NCBI RefSeq assembly: GCF_964355755.1
Contig: NC_092676.1
Location: 13,624,288-13,688,287, forward strand
Direction of reading: 5' to 3'
DNA length: 64,000 nt
Source of the DNA: Antedon mediterranea
Taxonomy: Eukaryota > Echinodermata > Crinoidea > Comatulida > Antedonidae
Translations under genes and position numbers: made by a program
In this document: in pieces, positions 48,701-62,195 of the stretch
How positions within the stretch are numbered: the stretch's first letter is position 1
Layout: every line of letters begins with the position of its first letter
The notes under the pieces: generated by a model
The model's input: the letters and a program-made list of their open reading frames with translations, nothing else
The model's database searches: none
What the model was told of the DNA's origin: nothing

Positions 48701-49520
48701 AATTTCATTGGGGTAACATTTAAACTAATTATCACCTTTAACATAAAGTATCCTCCTGAAACATGTATTTGTACTATACTTCATCTAATATCCATTACTT
48801 AATACTAATTTATGTGATTTATGTCTAACTTCAGGACTCTGATCTGAGGCTAGAAGAACGAATTTCTGTACACATATAAAAAATAAACCAATGTTTTCCT
48901 AATAATTTAACCCCTAGGTTGATAACTAACAAAGAAATTATTGAAATTATGTTCTCACAATATATAGGTGTACTGTATCTACATATGCATGCTGCTGTAC
49001 TTGTTTTTAACCGCATAATGGCATTGAAAACAAGAATGTTTTATAATTATTATAGGTTATTTCCAAATATTAAAGGTCTGAAACAGAAACTAAATGTTAC
49101 CAAACTATGTTTTTGAAAATCTCTATGATATAATATAATAATATGAACATAATATTAAATTATATTGATAATCATCATGTCCTTATAAATTCATTTATAT
49201 TTCTTTTGTGTAATATAGTTCATATATTATGTATTAAATAAATTGGTAAGGCCCTATACTGTTTATATTTAAGGAAAGTTTATACACTATTATTTTATGC
49301 CTACCAATATTAGTATTGTTTATGTAACTATTTTGTCTAATTGCATTGATTTTTTGTATAGGCCAATGGCATTAATGTTTTTCTCAAAGCAAATTAGCCT
49401 AATAATGCCATATTTAGACACACAATTCATTGATTTCTGATATTCTGTACTTGTGTATGCATTACTAAAATAGTAGTTATTTTATTTCATTTATAATGTA
49501 TGTATAAACATTTATTCAGT
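45771..49520. repeat. Left arm of a large palindrome
   Basis: Reverse-complement alignment runs from the outer word TCAGGAGGGCATGTGAGAGG (about 45780) to the inner word near 49520. Its partners are 63209-63548 (outer part) and 52651-54809 (inner part). The arms look roughly 90-95% identical by eye. The arm contains a degenerate tandem of CTCGTACCC units (45880-46150) and no convincing gene. A MITE at 46596-47686 is unique to this arm. Confidence 0.85.
46596..47686. mobile_element. MITE, 1091 bp, GGGTGT-ended family, in the left palindrome arm
   Basis: The ends are GGGTGTCACGAAACCTCAGA and a near inverse. The 10-bp duplication TAAATTACAC lies at 46586-46595 and 47687-47696. The right arm shows the empty site (GAGGCTAAACTACACTGTA on its reverse strand, near 54570). 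Each end repeats CACGAAAGCTxAGACC words. The interior has its own inverted pair around AAAACATTGAxCATG (47130 and 47395). No coding capacity. Confidence 0.9.
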
Positions 49521-52500
49521 TTTTTTTTTTACCTTTTTAAGTTTAAAAAATATTAAAATACCTATCAACCTTTCTGTTATTGTTACTATTATAATATTTT
49601 TTGCAGAAGATTGATTTCAATAAAAAAATGTAAAAAAAATAAAACATTTAATTTGACTTATACTGTACTATGTTAGTTCAGGAGATGAAGTGTGTTGGTA
49701 GAATCTGGTGTGTTTGAGGTTGGTGATGTGAGGTGTATTTTTGTGACTTTAAGACCTAAATTAGATATGTTTTCTGAAGAAAAGAAGCGAATAAACTTCC
49801 CAATAAAATAGTATGTAACAGTGTATATTAAAGTACATTGAATGAATTCGAGCGGAAAAATAACACATATAAAAAAAACATTCATTTCCTTGTCGAAAAG
49901 CGCCCTCTCTAGTTTTCTATTAATTTATTAATAATTATTATTAATTAATGAGTAATCAGTGGGAAAGCCACTTCGCGTTTTGACCGTTAAATCGTGTAAA
50001 ATCTACTTACTTCCGCATTGACGATTTTGAAGCGCCACCTATCGTTGAAAACTGAAACCACGATTTTTCGTCGCCTAGCAAATAAGTGCTGTTTTATTTT
50101 AAGCTCTCATGAATATTTAAGAACCGCCCAACATTACCTATTATGGTAAAAGCATTTCCTAATAAGTATAATTGAATAACCAATCGGTTTCCTTCAAAGA
50201 AACCGAAGCTAATACAATACATTCGGCGACTGAAGTCGGGACTCGTGAAATTTATAAATGTGGTACGATTTGACTACTGTTTTGTTGTCCATTTTCTGAA
50301 TAGTCGGAGGTGCATCCCAACAAATTAAAAAAATTGTAATCAATTGTTTTATCAAGAATAATATTAGTTTAATCGAGTATGATATATTTCTATCCTGTTC
50401 AAAATGTGTTGGTGTATTCTCAGGCCTCGAAAGGTAGGTACATTTTCTAGCTGTGAGCGTGGTTTCGGCAACGCGAGACACGTGTGTCAGTATAGGCGAT
50501 AGCGAGAGACGTGTGTTGTACTGTGTTGATGCTGATCCGATAGTCGTTAAGTTGTACATACTGATTACGAGTATCATTGGTCCTGGCCGGCCTAGCCTGG
50601 TGATCTGATCCCCCCAAAAAAATACTTTTTTTCAATCAGTATTAATATTATTATTTTATTTTTCATTTATTATTTGATTTATTAGGCTCAATAGATGCCT
50701 AGCTAGGCTACTAGTAGGCCTAGATTATATAAATAATAATAGTAAATACTGTAATTTAATTAATAAAATACAGCTTCCATTTGCCTTACTTTTATGTCAT
50801 CATATAATATTATAATTATATATACAAACAACCAGACATTAACATTTTTTTTAAATAATATTTATTATTTTTTCTGACACTTTCAGGAATCGTTGATGAT
50901 GCAGAGTTCTTTGTCTTTGTGACTTCAAACTGAAAGTGAAGTGGATACTATAATTTAATTATTTAAAACAAAATGTTGAATTACAAATATATAATATGTA
51001 TGTTGTTTGCAGAGGATTTAGATGAATTACAATACAAATATTTATGTTGAATGCAAACCTACTACACTATACTCTGTAAATTATGTTATTGTCATGTGGT
51101 AGACCTTAAAAATTGAATATTTATTGTATGTTAGGCCTATTTTATATTTTATTAATAGTAATACTGTATTAGTTTAATATTACTATTAATTTATATTTAA
51201 TACAGTACTAGTTTGTACATGTTTTTACCCCAAAAAATGAATAAATAATTTGTTATTCAATCTAATTGCTTGTTTGTTCATCAATAACAAAACAATTGTA
51301 AGCAAGTATATAACAGTTCTTGTTAGCCGCTTATTTCAGGTCATATTATTAATATTAGCTAGGCCCGACGCGCCCGATCACAACGTCACTAAGTGACTTT
51401 CCGCCCCTGGAACAATCGCTCGCTAATAGGGCTAGGCCTCGGACTCTTATAAAAGCTATTATAATAGTTATGATAAATATCCCTCAACTAAAATGTATAC
51501 TGTGATAAATAAACAAGTAATAATATACGTTGTATTGGAATGTATTTATTTATATGAATTCTTATACGCGGACAATTATAAACATCGCGTATATCGTTCG
51601 CTATAAATAAATCCATAAACACGATGACGATGTGTTTACAAAATGGCGGTTTCGCTAGTTTTCGATGGAACAAATAGTGGTACCTTTAGTTTGAATAGTC
51701 GGAGCTGCATCCCAACCACCGAATTTTGTATCTTAATATCGTATTCTGTTGATTATTAATTTTTCTAACAGGGATTTTAAATTCAGGACTGTTCAATTTT
51801 TCTAAATATTTTATTTTAATGATTTTCTAGGGTACAATTTCGGAAAAAAGACATTGGTTGATTTTGCCGTTAAATTACAGATTATCGTTTTGTTCAAATA
51901 CATTTAATTTTACATGACAATATATTAAAACCATTTATGAATTTATTTCACTAACAACATTTTTCCGATAATCAACTAAATTTACAAATATTGTGTTTTT
52001 CCAACACCCTAAAATTTAGCAATTTTGAACTAAATTAGAAAAGTAGGGCGCCCTCTCCGAGTCGAAATTTGACACGATTTGTCGACTGGCTGTCCCACTG
52101 TAATATAAACATATTTTTAACATTTCATGCTGGAAGCTGATTCTACTCCAAACAAAGTTTCATACCTCCAAATTTCATCAACGTATTCAAAGCACTTCAA
52201 TAAATATCACATTGAACATTAAAAATTAGGGTTATGGATAGAATTCTGCTTAAAACATATACAAAAAACATCGATAAAAAAATATTTTTCGTATTCAAAA
52301 ACATTTGATACTTGGTATAAATGTTCAATATAGGTTGCTCCATCCATATTGCAAAAAAAAAATAACTATCGAGCCATATTACTGATTTTTTAAATTTACG
52401 TTTTTACAAAATGTACACTTATGAAAGACCATACAATTCCAATGCATTTTTTAAACCTAATAACGATTTTGAAAAAAACAACCAAAAAAAAACGTTCATC

Positions 52501-52650
52501 AATGAAATTTTGTTTCTGTGAATAGAGCAACCTATATTGAACATATAAAAGAAGTTTCAAATGTTTTTAAATTCGAAAAGTATTTTTTATCGATGTTTTT
52601 TGTATATGTTTTTAAGCAAAATTCTATCCATAAAAAATGTAAAAAAAAAT
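49521..52650. other. Spacer of the palindrome; no gene seen
   Basis: AT-rich with few CpG-rich points. The phrase GAATAGTCGGAGxTGCATCC occurs twice in direct orientation (about 50298 and 51697). A hairpin-forming pair lies at 52225-52365 and 52505-52640, sharing ATAGAATTxTGCTTAAAAACATA-like sequence in opposite orientation. Small ORFs show no recognisable domains. Confidence 0.5.
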
Positions 52651-54809
52651 TGAATAAAAGTTTATACATACATTATAAATGAAATAAAATAACTAATATT
52701 TTAGTAATGCATACACAAGTACAGAATATCAGAAATCAATGAATTATGTTTAAAATATGGCATTATTAGGCTAATTTGATTTGAGAAAACATTAATGCCA
52801 TTGGCCTATACAAAAAATCAATGCAATTAGACAAAATAGTTACATAAACAATTAATACTAATATTGGTAGGCATAAAATAATAGTGTATATAAACTTTCC
52901 TTAAATATAAACAGTATAGGGCCTTACCAATTTATTTAATACATAATATATGAACTATATTACACAAAAGAAATATAAATGAATTTATAAGGACATGATG
53001 ATTATCAAAAATAGTCAATATAATTTAATATTATGTTCATATTATTATATTATATCATAGAGATTTTCAAAAACATAGTTTGGTAACATTTAGTTTCTGT
53101 TTCAGACCTTTAATATTTGGAAATAACATAATAATTATAAAACATTCTTTTTTTTTAATGCCATTATGCGGTTAAAAACAAGTACAGCAGTATGCATATG
53201 TAGATACAGTACACATATATTGTGAGAACACAATTTCAATAATTTCTTTGTTAGTTATCAACCTAGGGGTTAACTTTTTAGGAAAACATTGGTTTATTTT
53301 TTATATAATTATATGTGCAGAAATTCGTTCTTCAAGCCTCAGATCATTCCTGAAGTTAGACATAAATCACCCAAATTAGTATTAAGTAATTAAATGAATA
53401 GTAGATGAAGAGGATACTTTATGTTAAAGGTGATAATTTTACCCCGATGAAATGTATTCAATTACCAGGTTGAAGTATGGTGGAAACACTACTATATGGC
53501 AAATTAAATGTACTCATATAGAACACAGTCAGTTCTACCAAGGTTAGAGGTGTGCCACAATTTGAGATAAGTGGACACATGACTTTTTCAATAGTAAATT
53601 CATTACCAGCATTATAAATAAAATTTTAAAAAGATGAGAATGCAAGTAAATATCAAATTCATAGTCCTCATTATACACAATGATTTTCTACTATCACATA
53701 TTAAAATATAAAACAATCATATAGCCTTTTTTAATGAATTTACATGGAGGTCTATCCAAATAAATTTAAATAAAAGGGTCGTAATATGTCTTCGTCTCCA
53801 GTTCGTGGAAATTGAAGTTGAGATTCCATCATTTCAACAACAAAAAATATTCAAAATTTTCCTGCCAGTTTGCGTTCAAGAGTACAACCTGCTTAGTTTT
53901 TAATACGAGTACTGCTTTCTATACACATAACTTTGATTTCTGAAAAAAAAAAATCCCTGTAATAATGTACTTTAATTACTGTAATAATCTAGGCGTAGAT
54001 TATGTTGACCAGACCAGTGAGAGGACGATCGACTGTACAGTACTAACATAAGTCCTCTAGGTGGATACAACTTATTTCTTGTCTACAAAGTGTACAGTAG
54101 TATGCTAATAGTACTATTATTAGATTAGGTAGTTGGAGTAGTTTGGAGAGATACATCTATTTATAAGAGAGTACTTTATTATTATAGATATAATACCAAT
54201 AGGTACCATGTATTAGGATGCAATTCAACAGTTATGAATAAAAAAAAAACTCTGTATGCTTTTTTTCTGGCTGTGAAATATAAAATTGTTAAATGAAAAA
54301 GAAAATTTAGGGGGATCATCCCCGTATTTACAGTCTAAATTTGATCTTTATGCAACAATAGGCATAAACGATTTTTTAATTAACAGGTATAAAAGCAAAT
54401 TAAAAGCTCTACGTACTCTGTATGTTGGAGGAAATCAGCATAAGTGCAAATAAATCCTTGACCACAGGATGTAATTCACTATTTGGAATCAGTAGTACAC
54501 GACTGCGTTGGACCATAATGTGGTCCAGGTTGACGGGCCAGGAATGATGGTAGTGCCCAGTATACAGTGTAGTTTAGCCTCAAGGCAATACCATGTAGCT
54601 GGATTAGCTTGGAGAAATACACTAGAGATTTCATGAGATTTGGTGTGTGATAATTCAGTTTGATAATTAGCTGTGAAAAAAAAGTGTTGAATTATGAAGA
54701 AAATATTGTAAAATATAACAAGGAAGTTATACTATAGTATAATTAAGGGGTAACCGTAAAATATATTATAATAATAAATGCAATGGGAATTACTATTACT
54801 ACTAATATT
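52651..54809. repeat. Right arm of the palindrome, inner part
   Basis: This is the reverse complement of about 46356-49520 without the MITE. It has small private indels, for example about 60 bp near 54260-54330. It ends at the gypsy insertion, and the arm resumes at 63209. Confidence 0.85.
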
Positions 54810-55822
54810 TTTACGGTTCAGGATATTCGACTGCGAAAGAATTACATAGACCTCAGTTAGAAGTTGTTAACTCTGGATCGAGCACTTTAATAATCTTAAC
54901 ACACTACAATCATAATGACGAGTGTTAACACATGAAACAATTTAACTAATACATCAATCTAGCTATTGGTCCTTTACCCAACATTATGTTTAATAACTAA
55001 CTAAATAATCTCTACATAAACTCGTTAATTATTGATTGAATTATCTGACTGAATTAAACCAAAAACATGATACATTAATTTAAGGTCATCTTATCAGTGT
55101 ATACAACTCTACACTAGCATATGTGATTTCTAAATAAGGAAACCAGTATAGTTATAAAACCCAATTCTAAATTGGTACCCTGGGTGTAGTTATCAGTGCA
55201 ACAATGACTCACTACCTTGGTTACCATAGTAACGGCCAGTTCCACTAGCAGAGCCTTACATACCACAGCAATTAATGGCAAGGTCATTAACCTTATACAT
55301 TGTATATACTCTTTTTGTTAACAGGGCCTCTAATAGCTATTGAGCCTAATAATTCGTTACATTATATTGACATAAAATGAAAGTATAAACATTTAGCTAT
55401 TATCTCTATCCTGTACTAAATACATAACTTAATCATCTAGCATTAACCTTAAAATATAATGATTGTTTTCTAAAATGAACAACAATCATCTGATCACAGT
55501 ATTCGCTCTGTTTATCCTCTCAGTTTCTTACTTAATAATTTCAATCTGGGTACTGGAGAAATAACTCAGTATCCTTATGAAACATAACATAACAAATTGT
55601 CATAATTATAATATATATAAGTTAAAAAGAATATAAAATATCATAAACTTACCTGCGAAAGAATTACATAGACCTCAGTTAGAAGTTGTTAACTCTGGAT
55701 GGAGCACTTTAATAATGATGAGCTCAATGCCAGAGGCAACAACCTCAAACTGGTCATGTGACTTTCCACAGGTCATTGGATCTTGAAATTTAATAGGGGC
55801 CTACTTTTCTGTGCAGGTAACA
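54810..55822 (-). repeat. 3' LTR of the gypsy element
   Basis: On the - strand it starts TGTTACCTGC and ends GAACCGTAAA, so it has a non-canonical TG...AA boundary. It contains a block of about 62 bp twice (54832-54893 and 55654-55715). The first copy in the transcribed direction ends CTTTCGCAG|GTAAGT (junction 55653/55652) and the second ends CTTTCGCAG|TCGAAT (junction 54831/54830). Confidence 0.93.
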
Positions 55823-55837
55823 TACTCCCCCCACAAA
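55823..55837 (-). other. Polypurine tract of the gypsy element
   Basis: On the - strand TGTGGGGGGAGTA lies immediately before the 3' LTR, the expected position and composition for the plus-strand primer. Confidence 0.75.
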
Positions 55838-56341
55838 TGTGATGTCGTCCCCGACATCCACAAACGAATACACATATTTATTAAATTTCAGTTATTTACA
55901 GTTTATCTAAGTGATAATTGCTACAGTTCATTGTGTCACAATATTAGAATGTAGGATCCAGCTTCTTACAGTTAGCCATAGCTAAACTCCTGATACTACC
56001 TCATTCCATGGTGTCCAAGAGGGATGTGCAAGGGTTGCATGCATGCGACATACCCATGCGTCGTCCAATAACGATACATCCATAGAAGAGCTGGTACATG
56101 TTATCTGTCGACAACTGTACACAATGCACTGTCATTACCAGGTTGGTTCCAGTTTGTGATTCCCCGTAGATACCATCTCCATGTTTATGCACAGCCTGAA
56201 TAGTTACCTGTTGCTCATGGTACATTATCAACCATCTCTTTGTAGTACTCAATCACAAACACTTGTAAGTTCTGTCAATAACCAATTGGGTAACAAATAA
56301 ATCCACTTTCTTTTACAATCAATGTTCAATTTCATCAGGTC
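55838..56341 (-). other. Gypsy 3' untranslated region
   Basis: Between the pol stop and the polypurine tract there is about 0.5 kb with no domain-bearing ORF. An 83-residue ORF at 56001-56252 has no recognised motif and no envelope features. Confidence 0.55.
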
Positions 56342-59300
56342 CTAACACTTTCTGTGAAACATTGGATATTGGCCTGGTACAGTAGGTGGTATCCATTGTC
56401 TGGTAGGATGAAATTCTGTACAGATTGGTTGTTGAGTTGCATATTGAGTTGGTTGTGGATAAAATTGGATAGGTCCATTCCGGTAGTGGTTGTCCCAATA
56501 TGGATTTTGTAGTGGTCTGGTGTTAGCACCATTTATCTGCATACAGCCTGGTGCTGGTGTGCCCAAGTTGTGGTAGCCAAACAAAGTAGGAGGTTGGCGA
56601 TGACGAACTGGTCGTCCAATCTCTGCTGCTGGTACCTGTTCATTTGAACTAACTGGTTCATCCATATCAGCATGTTGTGTGTCGCCGGCTGCCTCCATGT
56701 GCTTTTCATCCACTGTAGAATCCTCTGCTGTTGGTGGGGTGGCATATGGTTCAACTTGTACCAATGAATCATTACTGGTACATGCATATTGTGGTTCTGG
56801 ATTGGTTAATAGGGGATATTGTAAATATACTTCATCTTCTTCATCCGAACCTACTGAATCTGTCTCAGGTTGTGGTGTAACCTTCTCCGTCGAATCACTA
56901 GGTAATCGTTGTTCTGGAGTTATCTTTGTCTTCTTTTTCGATGCAACATTTTGAGTATCTGGTACTAAAGCGTCACAGGGACAAAGTAAATTCCTATGTA
57001 GAGTCCGTACTCTACCATTACCGTTTTCTGGGCGAACTTCATACACTGGCAACTCCTGTTTTTGCGCCACCACTATGTATATTCTGTCCTCATAGAAGCT
57101 TTGAAGTTTCCCAGGACCACCTGGTGGAACACAGTTCTTGATCAGGACTCTATCACCTGGTGATAATGATGTACTGATTGGCCGTTGTTGGTCATGTCGG
57201 TGTTTACTTCTTTCTGCTAATTTCTGCATATTCGATCTAGCTAAAGTGTATGCCTCTTCCATCCTCATTTTCCAGTTCTTGGCATATTCATGGTGTTCAC
57301 TTGCAGCGGCATCACCATCTGGGGATAATCCAAATGCAAGATCAATTGGCAGTCGGGATGACCGCCCATACAATAAGTAATGAGGTGAATAACCTGTGCT
57401 TTCATGTCGAGTAACATTATAGGCATGAACAACCTTGTTGAGATGTTGTTTCCAGTCATGCTTCTGCTCTGTAGTTAAAGTGCGGAGCATTGACAACAGG
57501 GTTCGGTTGAACCTCTCGACCTGTCCATTCCCCTGAAGGTGATATGGTGTAGTTCGGGAACCCCTGACTTCACTGAGTTGTTCAAGGCGTCGAAATAGAG
57601 AGTTTTCAAATTCACGACCCTGGTCATGATGTAGTCTGCGTGGATAACCGAACTTCAGAACAAAGTCGTTGAAAATCCTGTCAGCAACTGTCTTGCCCGA
57701 CTTGTTGGTGGTTGGATAAGCCTGAGCGAATCTTGTAAAATGATCCATCACTACGAGGATGTACTCATATCCTCCTTTACATTTGTCAAGGTGAAGGAAA
57801 TCTATGGAGACAAGTTCAAATGGTTCCGATGTCTTGATGTTTACCAGAGGTGCACGTGTAATTCTGGATGGCTTCTTGTCTTTCACACAACTACATTCTT
57901 GTTTTATATAATGGTTGATGTTAGTTTCCATGTGAGGCCAGTAGAACCTCTCTCGGATTAGTATAAGTACCCTCTCAGTGCCAAGATGTCCCATCTCATT
58001 ATGTAGCGATTTGAGTATCATCGGACGAAGGCTTTTCGGGATCAATAGTTGTGTCCTAGTCTTCGTCGTCCGGCGAAGAATACCATCTTTATCAAGATGG
58101 ATTTTACTCCACTCCCGCATCAGGGTCCTGGTTTCAGGAATCTCATTGGTGCGCTCGGCTCTAGTGGGCCATCTACCTTTGGTTTTGTATTCTCGGAATC
58201 TTGCAAGGGCAGGGTCATCTTCTTGAGCCAAACGTACTTCCGCAATTGATAATGTAGATAGGTTCGGTGTGATGCCAAATGGTTGGTCTTGTATATGCAC
58301 ATGATCGGTAACGATATGATTGATGTAAGCAAAGTCAGCTGTTTGTTGTATTGCAATACCTTGAACAACGGCATCCATTACCAATGGTGAAATTTCTTCA
58401 GTACATTGATCAAATTCACTGGGTGACATCGGAATTCTTGATAGTACATCTGCATCTTCGTTGTTGCGACCTGGCCTGTATTTAATGGTAAAATTAAAGT
58501 CTGCAAGTTCTGCAACCCATCTATGACCTACGGCATTCAATTTGGCAGTGGTTAGTATGTAAGTTAGAGGATTGTTGTCCGTATAAACGGTAAATGACTT
58601 TGCAAAGGATAGGTAATCTCTGAAGTGACTAGTTATGGCCCACTTCAGAGCTAGGAATTCCAGCTTGCCTGAGTGAAGGTGATAATTCTTTTCCGCTGGT
58701 GTAAGGGAACGAGATCCGTATCCTATGACTCGTAGTACTCCATCTTGGCGTTGATATAAGACCGCACCAAGTCCATCTTGTGAGGCATCTGTATGCAGCT
58801 CAAACGGTCTCTCAAAATCAGGAAACGCCATAATCGGAGCTCGGCTTAACTCGTCAATGAATGAATCAACTATTTGTTGGTACTCTGGGAGCCATGTTAT
58901 TGGAGTTGAAGATGGAACTTGTCCGTTGTCCTTTCTATTACTGTGTTTCTTCTGTTTCTTTCTCTGGTTCTTTTTATTGGTTGATTGGTTATTCTTTGTA
59001 GTAGTACCAGCTTGAGTTAGCAGCACAAATAATGGTTTGGCTCGCTTGGAGTAGTCCCTAAGATACCGACGGTAATATCCCGTAAATCCTAGCAGTTTTC
59101 TTACTTCCCCTACAGTCCGAGGAATGTTGGACTTCAAGGTGTATAATGCTTCGGTGTCTCGAGGGTCAGGCCGGTAGCCTTCGTGGCTAATGATTTTCCC
59201 CAAGTACTTCACTTCAGATTGAAACAGTTTGCATTTGGCAGGTTTCAATTTCATTCCTTTTTCTTGTATACGTTTTAGTACTTTCTGTAGGTTGATTTGA

Positions 59301-60649
59301 TGTTCTTCGAATGTCTTTCCATAAACAATAATATCGTCTAGGTAGACCTCACAGATTTGGTGGTTTAGACCTTCTAATGCGTCTTCCATGCATTGTTGGT
59401 ATGCAGCTGGGGCATTCTTGAGTCCAAAAGGTATTCGGACCCATTCATGAAGACCCCAAGGTGTTACAAAAGCGGTGAGTGGTCTGCTATCGGTTGTCAT
59501 ATATCCTTGATGGTACGCCTTTCCTTGATCAAGGGTACTAAACCAGCGGTTCCCACCAAGGCTGTCGAGAACGTCTTGAATTCGGGGAATAGGTTGGCAA
59601 TCAGGGATCGTCTTGCGGTTTAACTCCCGATAATCAATGCATAACCGAAGTCCTCCATCCTTCTTACGAACGCACACGACGGGTGATGCATACGGAGATT
59701 CGGATTTGACGATCCACCCTCGATCAATTAAATCAGTAAGGTAGTCTTTGACTTCCTGAAAAAGAGGTCTTGGTATGGACTGATACGTCTTCTGGACTGG
59801 GATGTTATCGAGTAAGTTAATCTTCATTTGTAGGCTTGGTATCGAACCCATGTCTTGCTCACCGTGGGAGAAACTATTGGATTCTTCGTCAAGCATCTGA
59901 TTTACTATATGCTGTTGATCGCAACTTAGATGACTCAAGTCAAGTTGAGACTTCCAGTTTCTAGTATTGATTTCTGGCGTCACATCTACTCTGGCCGTCT
60001 GTACCCCTACTGTTGGCACAACTTCATCGCTTCCAGCTTCGAACACACCTCGATAGATAGCTCTCACAAGTTGTAACTTCCCCAATAAGGTCTTCTTGGG
60101 AATTATCAAATTTTGGTCCGTTTTGTTGGTAACTGAGACTCTGATATCATTACAGGGACGGCATGTTAGCTCTACTACATTTTCGTTGACTTCTAATCCA
60201 TCGGGGAGATGTGGTTCAAGTAATGGTTCAATTATCACCATCATCTTCTCCTGGATAGGACCAGTTATAGCTCTAACTCGTATGAACGTTGTCTGTTTCG
60301 CTGGGACCTCATGTACCAAATTTCCTGAATATATATTACAAAAATCTGTAGGATCGGAATTTCGCATCATTGAAATTAACTTCTGAGCTTTGATGTTATT
60401 ACATTTTGAAAATGATGTTTTTATTGTCCTAACAAGTTCTGGTTGCTCAATTTGTACAATTTCCTTGATTACGTTGTAGCCAATGATTGGTTGTGGAAGT
60501 TCATCAGCTGTTACTAAGACTGGTACTAAAGTAGAAAATGTTGAGGGATCATTATTATTAGTAGATAAAAGTTGAAATTTCAGAGAAAGCCATCCTATAT
60601 AAGGTATATCAGTACCATTTGCAGCAGTAAGTTTGAGACCTGATTGCAA
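56342..60649 (-). CDS. pol: Gypsy Pol: reverse transcriptase, RNase H, integrase
   Basis: A 1435-codon open frame. Residues about 1-230 link from the protease. RT spans about 290-540, with [19 protein letters not shown] and the catalytic YLDD at 436-439. A lysine-rich insert (about 550-580) follows, then RNase H at about 605-740 (HTDAS with D621, E664, TDN with D691). Integrase has the zinc-binding HHCC at 883-921 (H883, H888, C919, C921) and the catalytic triad D950, D1009 (HHDQGREF), E1045 ([10 protein letters not shown]) with D,D-35-E spacing. A C-terminal chromatin/DNA-binding-like region ([11 protein letters not shown]) follows, and the last 150 residues are low-complexity and P/Q-rich. 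No stop interrupts any catalytic domain. The first ATG is not a real start: the protein should enter from the protease frame upstream. Confidence 0.93.
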   Translation of the reverse strand: MQSGLKLTAANGTDIPYIGWLSLKFQLLSTNNNDPSTFSTLVPVLVTADELPQPIIGYNVIKEIVQIEQPELVRTIKTSFSKCNNIKAQKLISMMRNSDPTDFCNIYSGNLVHEVPAKQTTFIRVRAITGPIQEKMMVIIEPLLEPHLPDGLEVNENVVELTCRPCNDIRVSVTNKTDQNLIIPKKTLLGKLQLVRAIYRGVFEAGSDEVVPTVGVQTARVDVTPEINTRNWKSQLDLSHLSCDQQHIVNQMLDEESNSFSHGEQDMGSIPSLQMKINLLDNIPVQKTYQSIPRPLFQEVKDYLTDLIDRGWIVKSESPYASPVVCVRKKDGGLRLCIDYRELNRKTIPDCQPIPRIQDVLDSLGGNRWFSTLDQGKAYHQGYMTTDSRPLTAFVTPWGLHEWVRIPFGLKNAPAAYQQCMEDALEGLNHQICEVYLDDIIVYGKTFEEHQINLQKVLKRIQEKGMKLKPAKCKLFQSEVKYLGKIISHEGYRPDPRDTEALYTLKSNIPRTVGEVRKLLGFTGYYRRYLRDYSKRAKPLFVLLTQAGTTTKNNQSTNKKNQRKKQKKHSNRKDNGQVPSSTPITWLPEYQQIVDSFIDELSRAPIMAFPDFERPFELHTDASQDGLGAVLYQRQDGVLRVIGYGSRSLTPAEKNYHLHSGKLEFLALKWAITSHFRDYLSFAKSFTVYTDNNPLTYILTTAKLNAVGHRWVAELADFNFTIKYRPGRNNEDADVLSRIPMSPSEFDQCTEEISPLVMDAVVQGIAIQQTADFAYINHIVTDHVHIQDQPFGITPNLSTLSIAEVRLAQEDDPALARFREYKTKGRWPTRAERTNEIPETRTLMREWSKIHLDKDGILRRTTKTRTQLLIPKSLRPMILKSLHNEMGHLGTERVLILIRERFYWPHMETNINHYIKQECSCVKDKKPSRITRAPLVNIKTSEPFELVSIDFLHLDKCKGGYEYILVVMDHFTRFAQAYPTTNKSGKTVADRIFNDFVLKFGYPRRLHHDQGREFENSLFRRLEQLSEVRGSRTTPYHLQGNGQVERFNRTLLSMLRTLTTEQKHDWKQHLNKVVHAYNVTRHESTGYSPHYLLYGRSSRLPIDLAFGLSPDGDAAASEHHEYAKNWKMRMEEAYTLARSNMQKLAERSKHRHDQQRPISTSLSPGDRVLIKNCVPPGGPGKLQSFYEDRIYIVVAQKQELPVYEVRPENGNGRVRTLHRNLLCPCDALVPDTQNVASKKKTKITPEQRLPSDSTEKVTPQPETDSVGSDEEDEVYLQYPLLTNPEPQYACTSNDSLVQVEPYATPPTAEDSTVDEKHMEAAGDTQHADMDEPVSSNEQVPAAEIGRPVRHRQPPTLFGYHNLGTPAPGCMQINGANTRPLQNPYWDNHYRNGPIQFYPQPTQYATQQPICTEFHPTRQWIPPTVPGQYPMFHRKC

Positions 60650-61049
60650 AAAGCTCCCTTAAATTCCTCAGCGGTTCACCTTGGCAATTTGTCTTCCACC
60701 ATGTCTGAGACACTATCGACACTTGAGAACCTGTGTCCCATAGAACCTCTTCAATGTTCCCGTTTAATTTGCATTTGACAGTGCATCGTCTACCTATGAG
60801 GTTGACTAATCTTAGGTGTTGCCCAGGTGTGAGGTGGCTAATTTGGTGCTTCTTTTCTGGATCAAACTTCGACTGGTTACTGTGACTTCCTTTCGAGTGA
60901 TCAATCCCAGACTGGCCTTGATACATGTGATCACCTTTGGCCACCTCTATCTCACGCTTCTTGGAGTTAGGGGACATGTTGGGTTTTTCTACGATCATTC
61001 CAAGTCCCGTTGGGATGATCGGGGTCCGTTTCCCTGGTTGGTGGTGCAA
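60650..61049 (-). CDS. pol: Gypsy protease region (frame shifted relative to RT)
   Basis: The frame carries a spacer followed by the retroviral-type aspartic protease core, with the catalytic triplet in [12 protein letters not shown] (D-T-G near 60737). The enzyme cleaves the polyprotein. The protein similarity passes from this frame to the RT frame near 60645-60655, at GGGAGCTTTTTGCAA, where the bases no longer add to a multiple of three. One indel in the T run would explain it; so would programmed slippage, though protease-RT breaks are not usual sites for that. The ORF overlaps the end of the gag frame at 60995-61049, as expected if Pol is made by ribosomal frameshifting from Gag. Confidence 0.82.
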
Positions 61050-62153
61050 GCCCTAGCGAAATGGTTGTCACCTCCACACTTTGTAACAATGCCTACAATC
61101 ATCTCCCTTACCGTCCTGCTTGCAACTGTTACATCCTCTTCCTCTTGACTTCCGTCTACCTTTGTTTGTGTGTTGTACAACTCCCTGTAAAGCGGAAACA
61201 CTTGCCTGTAGTGTCTTCAAACCTTCTACCAGCATCTTGATTTCATCACTGGGTGAAGATGTGGTAACGGTTGCACTGGCAACCTTTACAGTATTTGATG
61301 TACATTGTTTCTGTTTCCGTTTATCTTCGAGGTTTTCCACTCTGGCTAGTCTCTCAAGGAGGTCTTCATCTGAGATATTGGGTTCCTGAAGGTGCTCTCT
61401 CATCTCAATGCGCAAGTTTCCTCTAAGACCTGTCTGCAGTGTTTGGAGGAACGTGCTTCTCAACAATTGATCATCATACATCAGTGGTGCCCCTTCCTCA
61501 TTGGATGAAAACCTCACCTTTTGACGGAGATTCATAGCTCTGACAACGAACTCTTGGGCCGATTCACCTGGCTGTTGGTAAGCGGCAGATAGTTGTTGGT
61601 AAGAGTCCAATGCATCTCCTTCCTTAAAATGGGACCGTAGGACTCGTCTGAGTTGAGCTAGGCTCATTTCTGGTCGACTTTCTAGATAGCCTCGGAGTGG
61701 AGTTCCACTTGTTACAGCCATAGTTACAGCATTTAAAATGGCGCTACGGTTGTAACCACGGGTGAGACTGTCTTCTATCTGTCTCATCACGCTTAAATAG
61801 GATAGTTTGTCAGTTTGTCCAGTAGACCCAATCTGTCCCTTTATCTTTAATTCTCTTTTAAACATCTCAATAGATGACGGCAATGCTGGTGTGGTTTCGG
61901 TTGAGCTTGTTGGGGATGTTCTAAACTCTTCCATTTTTGTTCTTACCACCAACAGGACGCTCTCACCTCCATCCTCAAGCGCCTCTACCTCCTCGCTCTC
62001 GAGGTACCTTAGAATATGTTTTAACACTGCCCGGATTGGCTTGTCTGCAATTCCTGCATCCTGTTTGATTGCCCCAGCCACCTCTTTTAGCTGAGGAAGG
62101 GTTAGCTTATACAAGCAATCCTTCACTTCTCTCTCCAGTGTCTGGAGGTCCAT
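60995..62153 (-). CDS. gag: Gypsy Gag polyprotein with a disrupted zinc knuckle
   Basis: The ATG at 62151-62153 opens a 361-codon frame 42 bp after the LTR. It has capsid-like helical sequence (about residues 90-280, including the SAQEFVVRAMNLRQK stretch) and a basic C-terminal part (KGRRKSRGRGCNSCK). The frame ends at 61068 just inside a CCHC zinc knuckle. The first cysteine (HCYK) is in this frame, while [12 protein letters not shown] is in the next one and continues to a stop at 60995. An extra base near 61085 (TTACAAAGTGTGG) is the simplest reason. Gag forms the particle shell and binds RNA through the knuckle. Confidence 0.85.
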
Positions 62154-62174
62154 GTTTATCTTTCTGTCATAATA

Positions 62175-62192
62175 GTCCTGGCATGATCGCCA
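62175..62192 (-). other. Probable tRNA primer-binding site
   Basis: Three bases after the 5' LTR, the - strand reads TGGCGATCATGCCAGG. The TGG start fits pairing with a tRNA CCA end. The tRNA species was not determined. Confidence 0.6.
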
Positions 62193-62195
62193 GAT

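Noticed and set aside
55838-56341. Envelope-like gene downstream of pol
   Set aside because: The space is only about 500 bases and shows no signal peptide, cleavage site or membrane segment.
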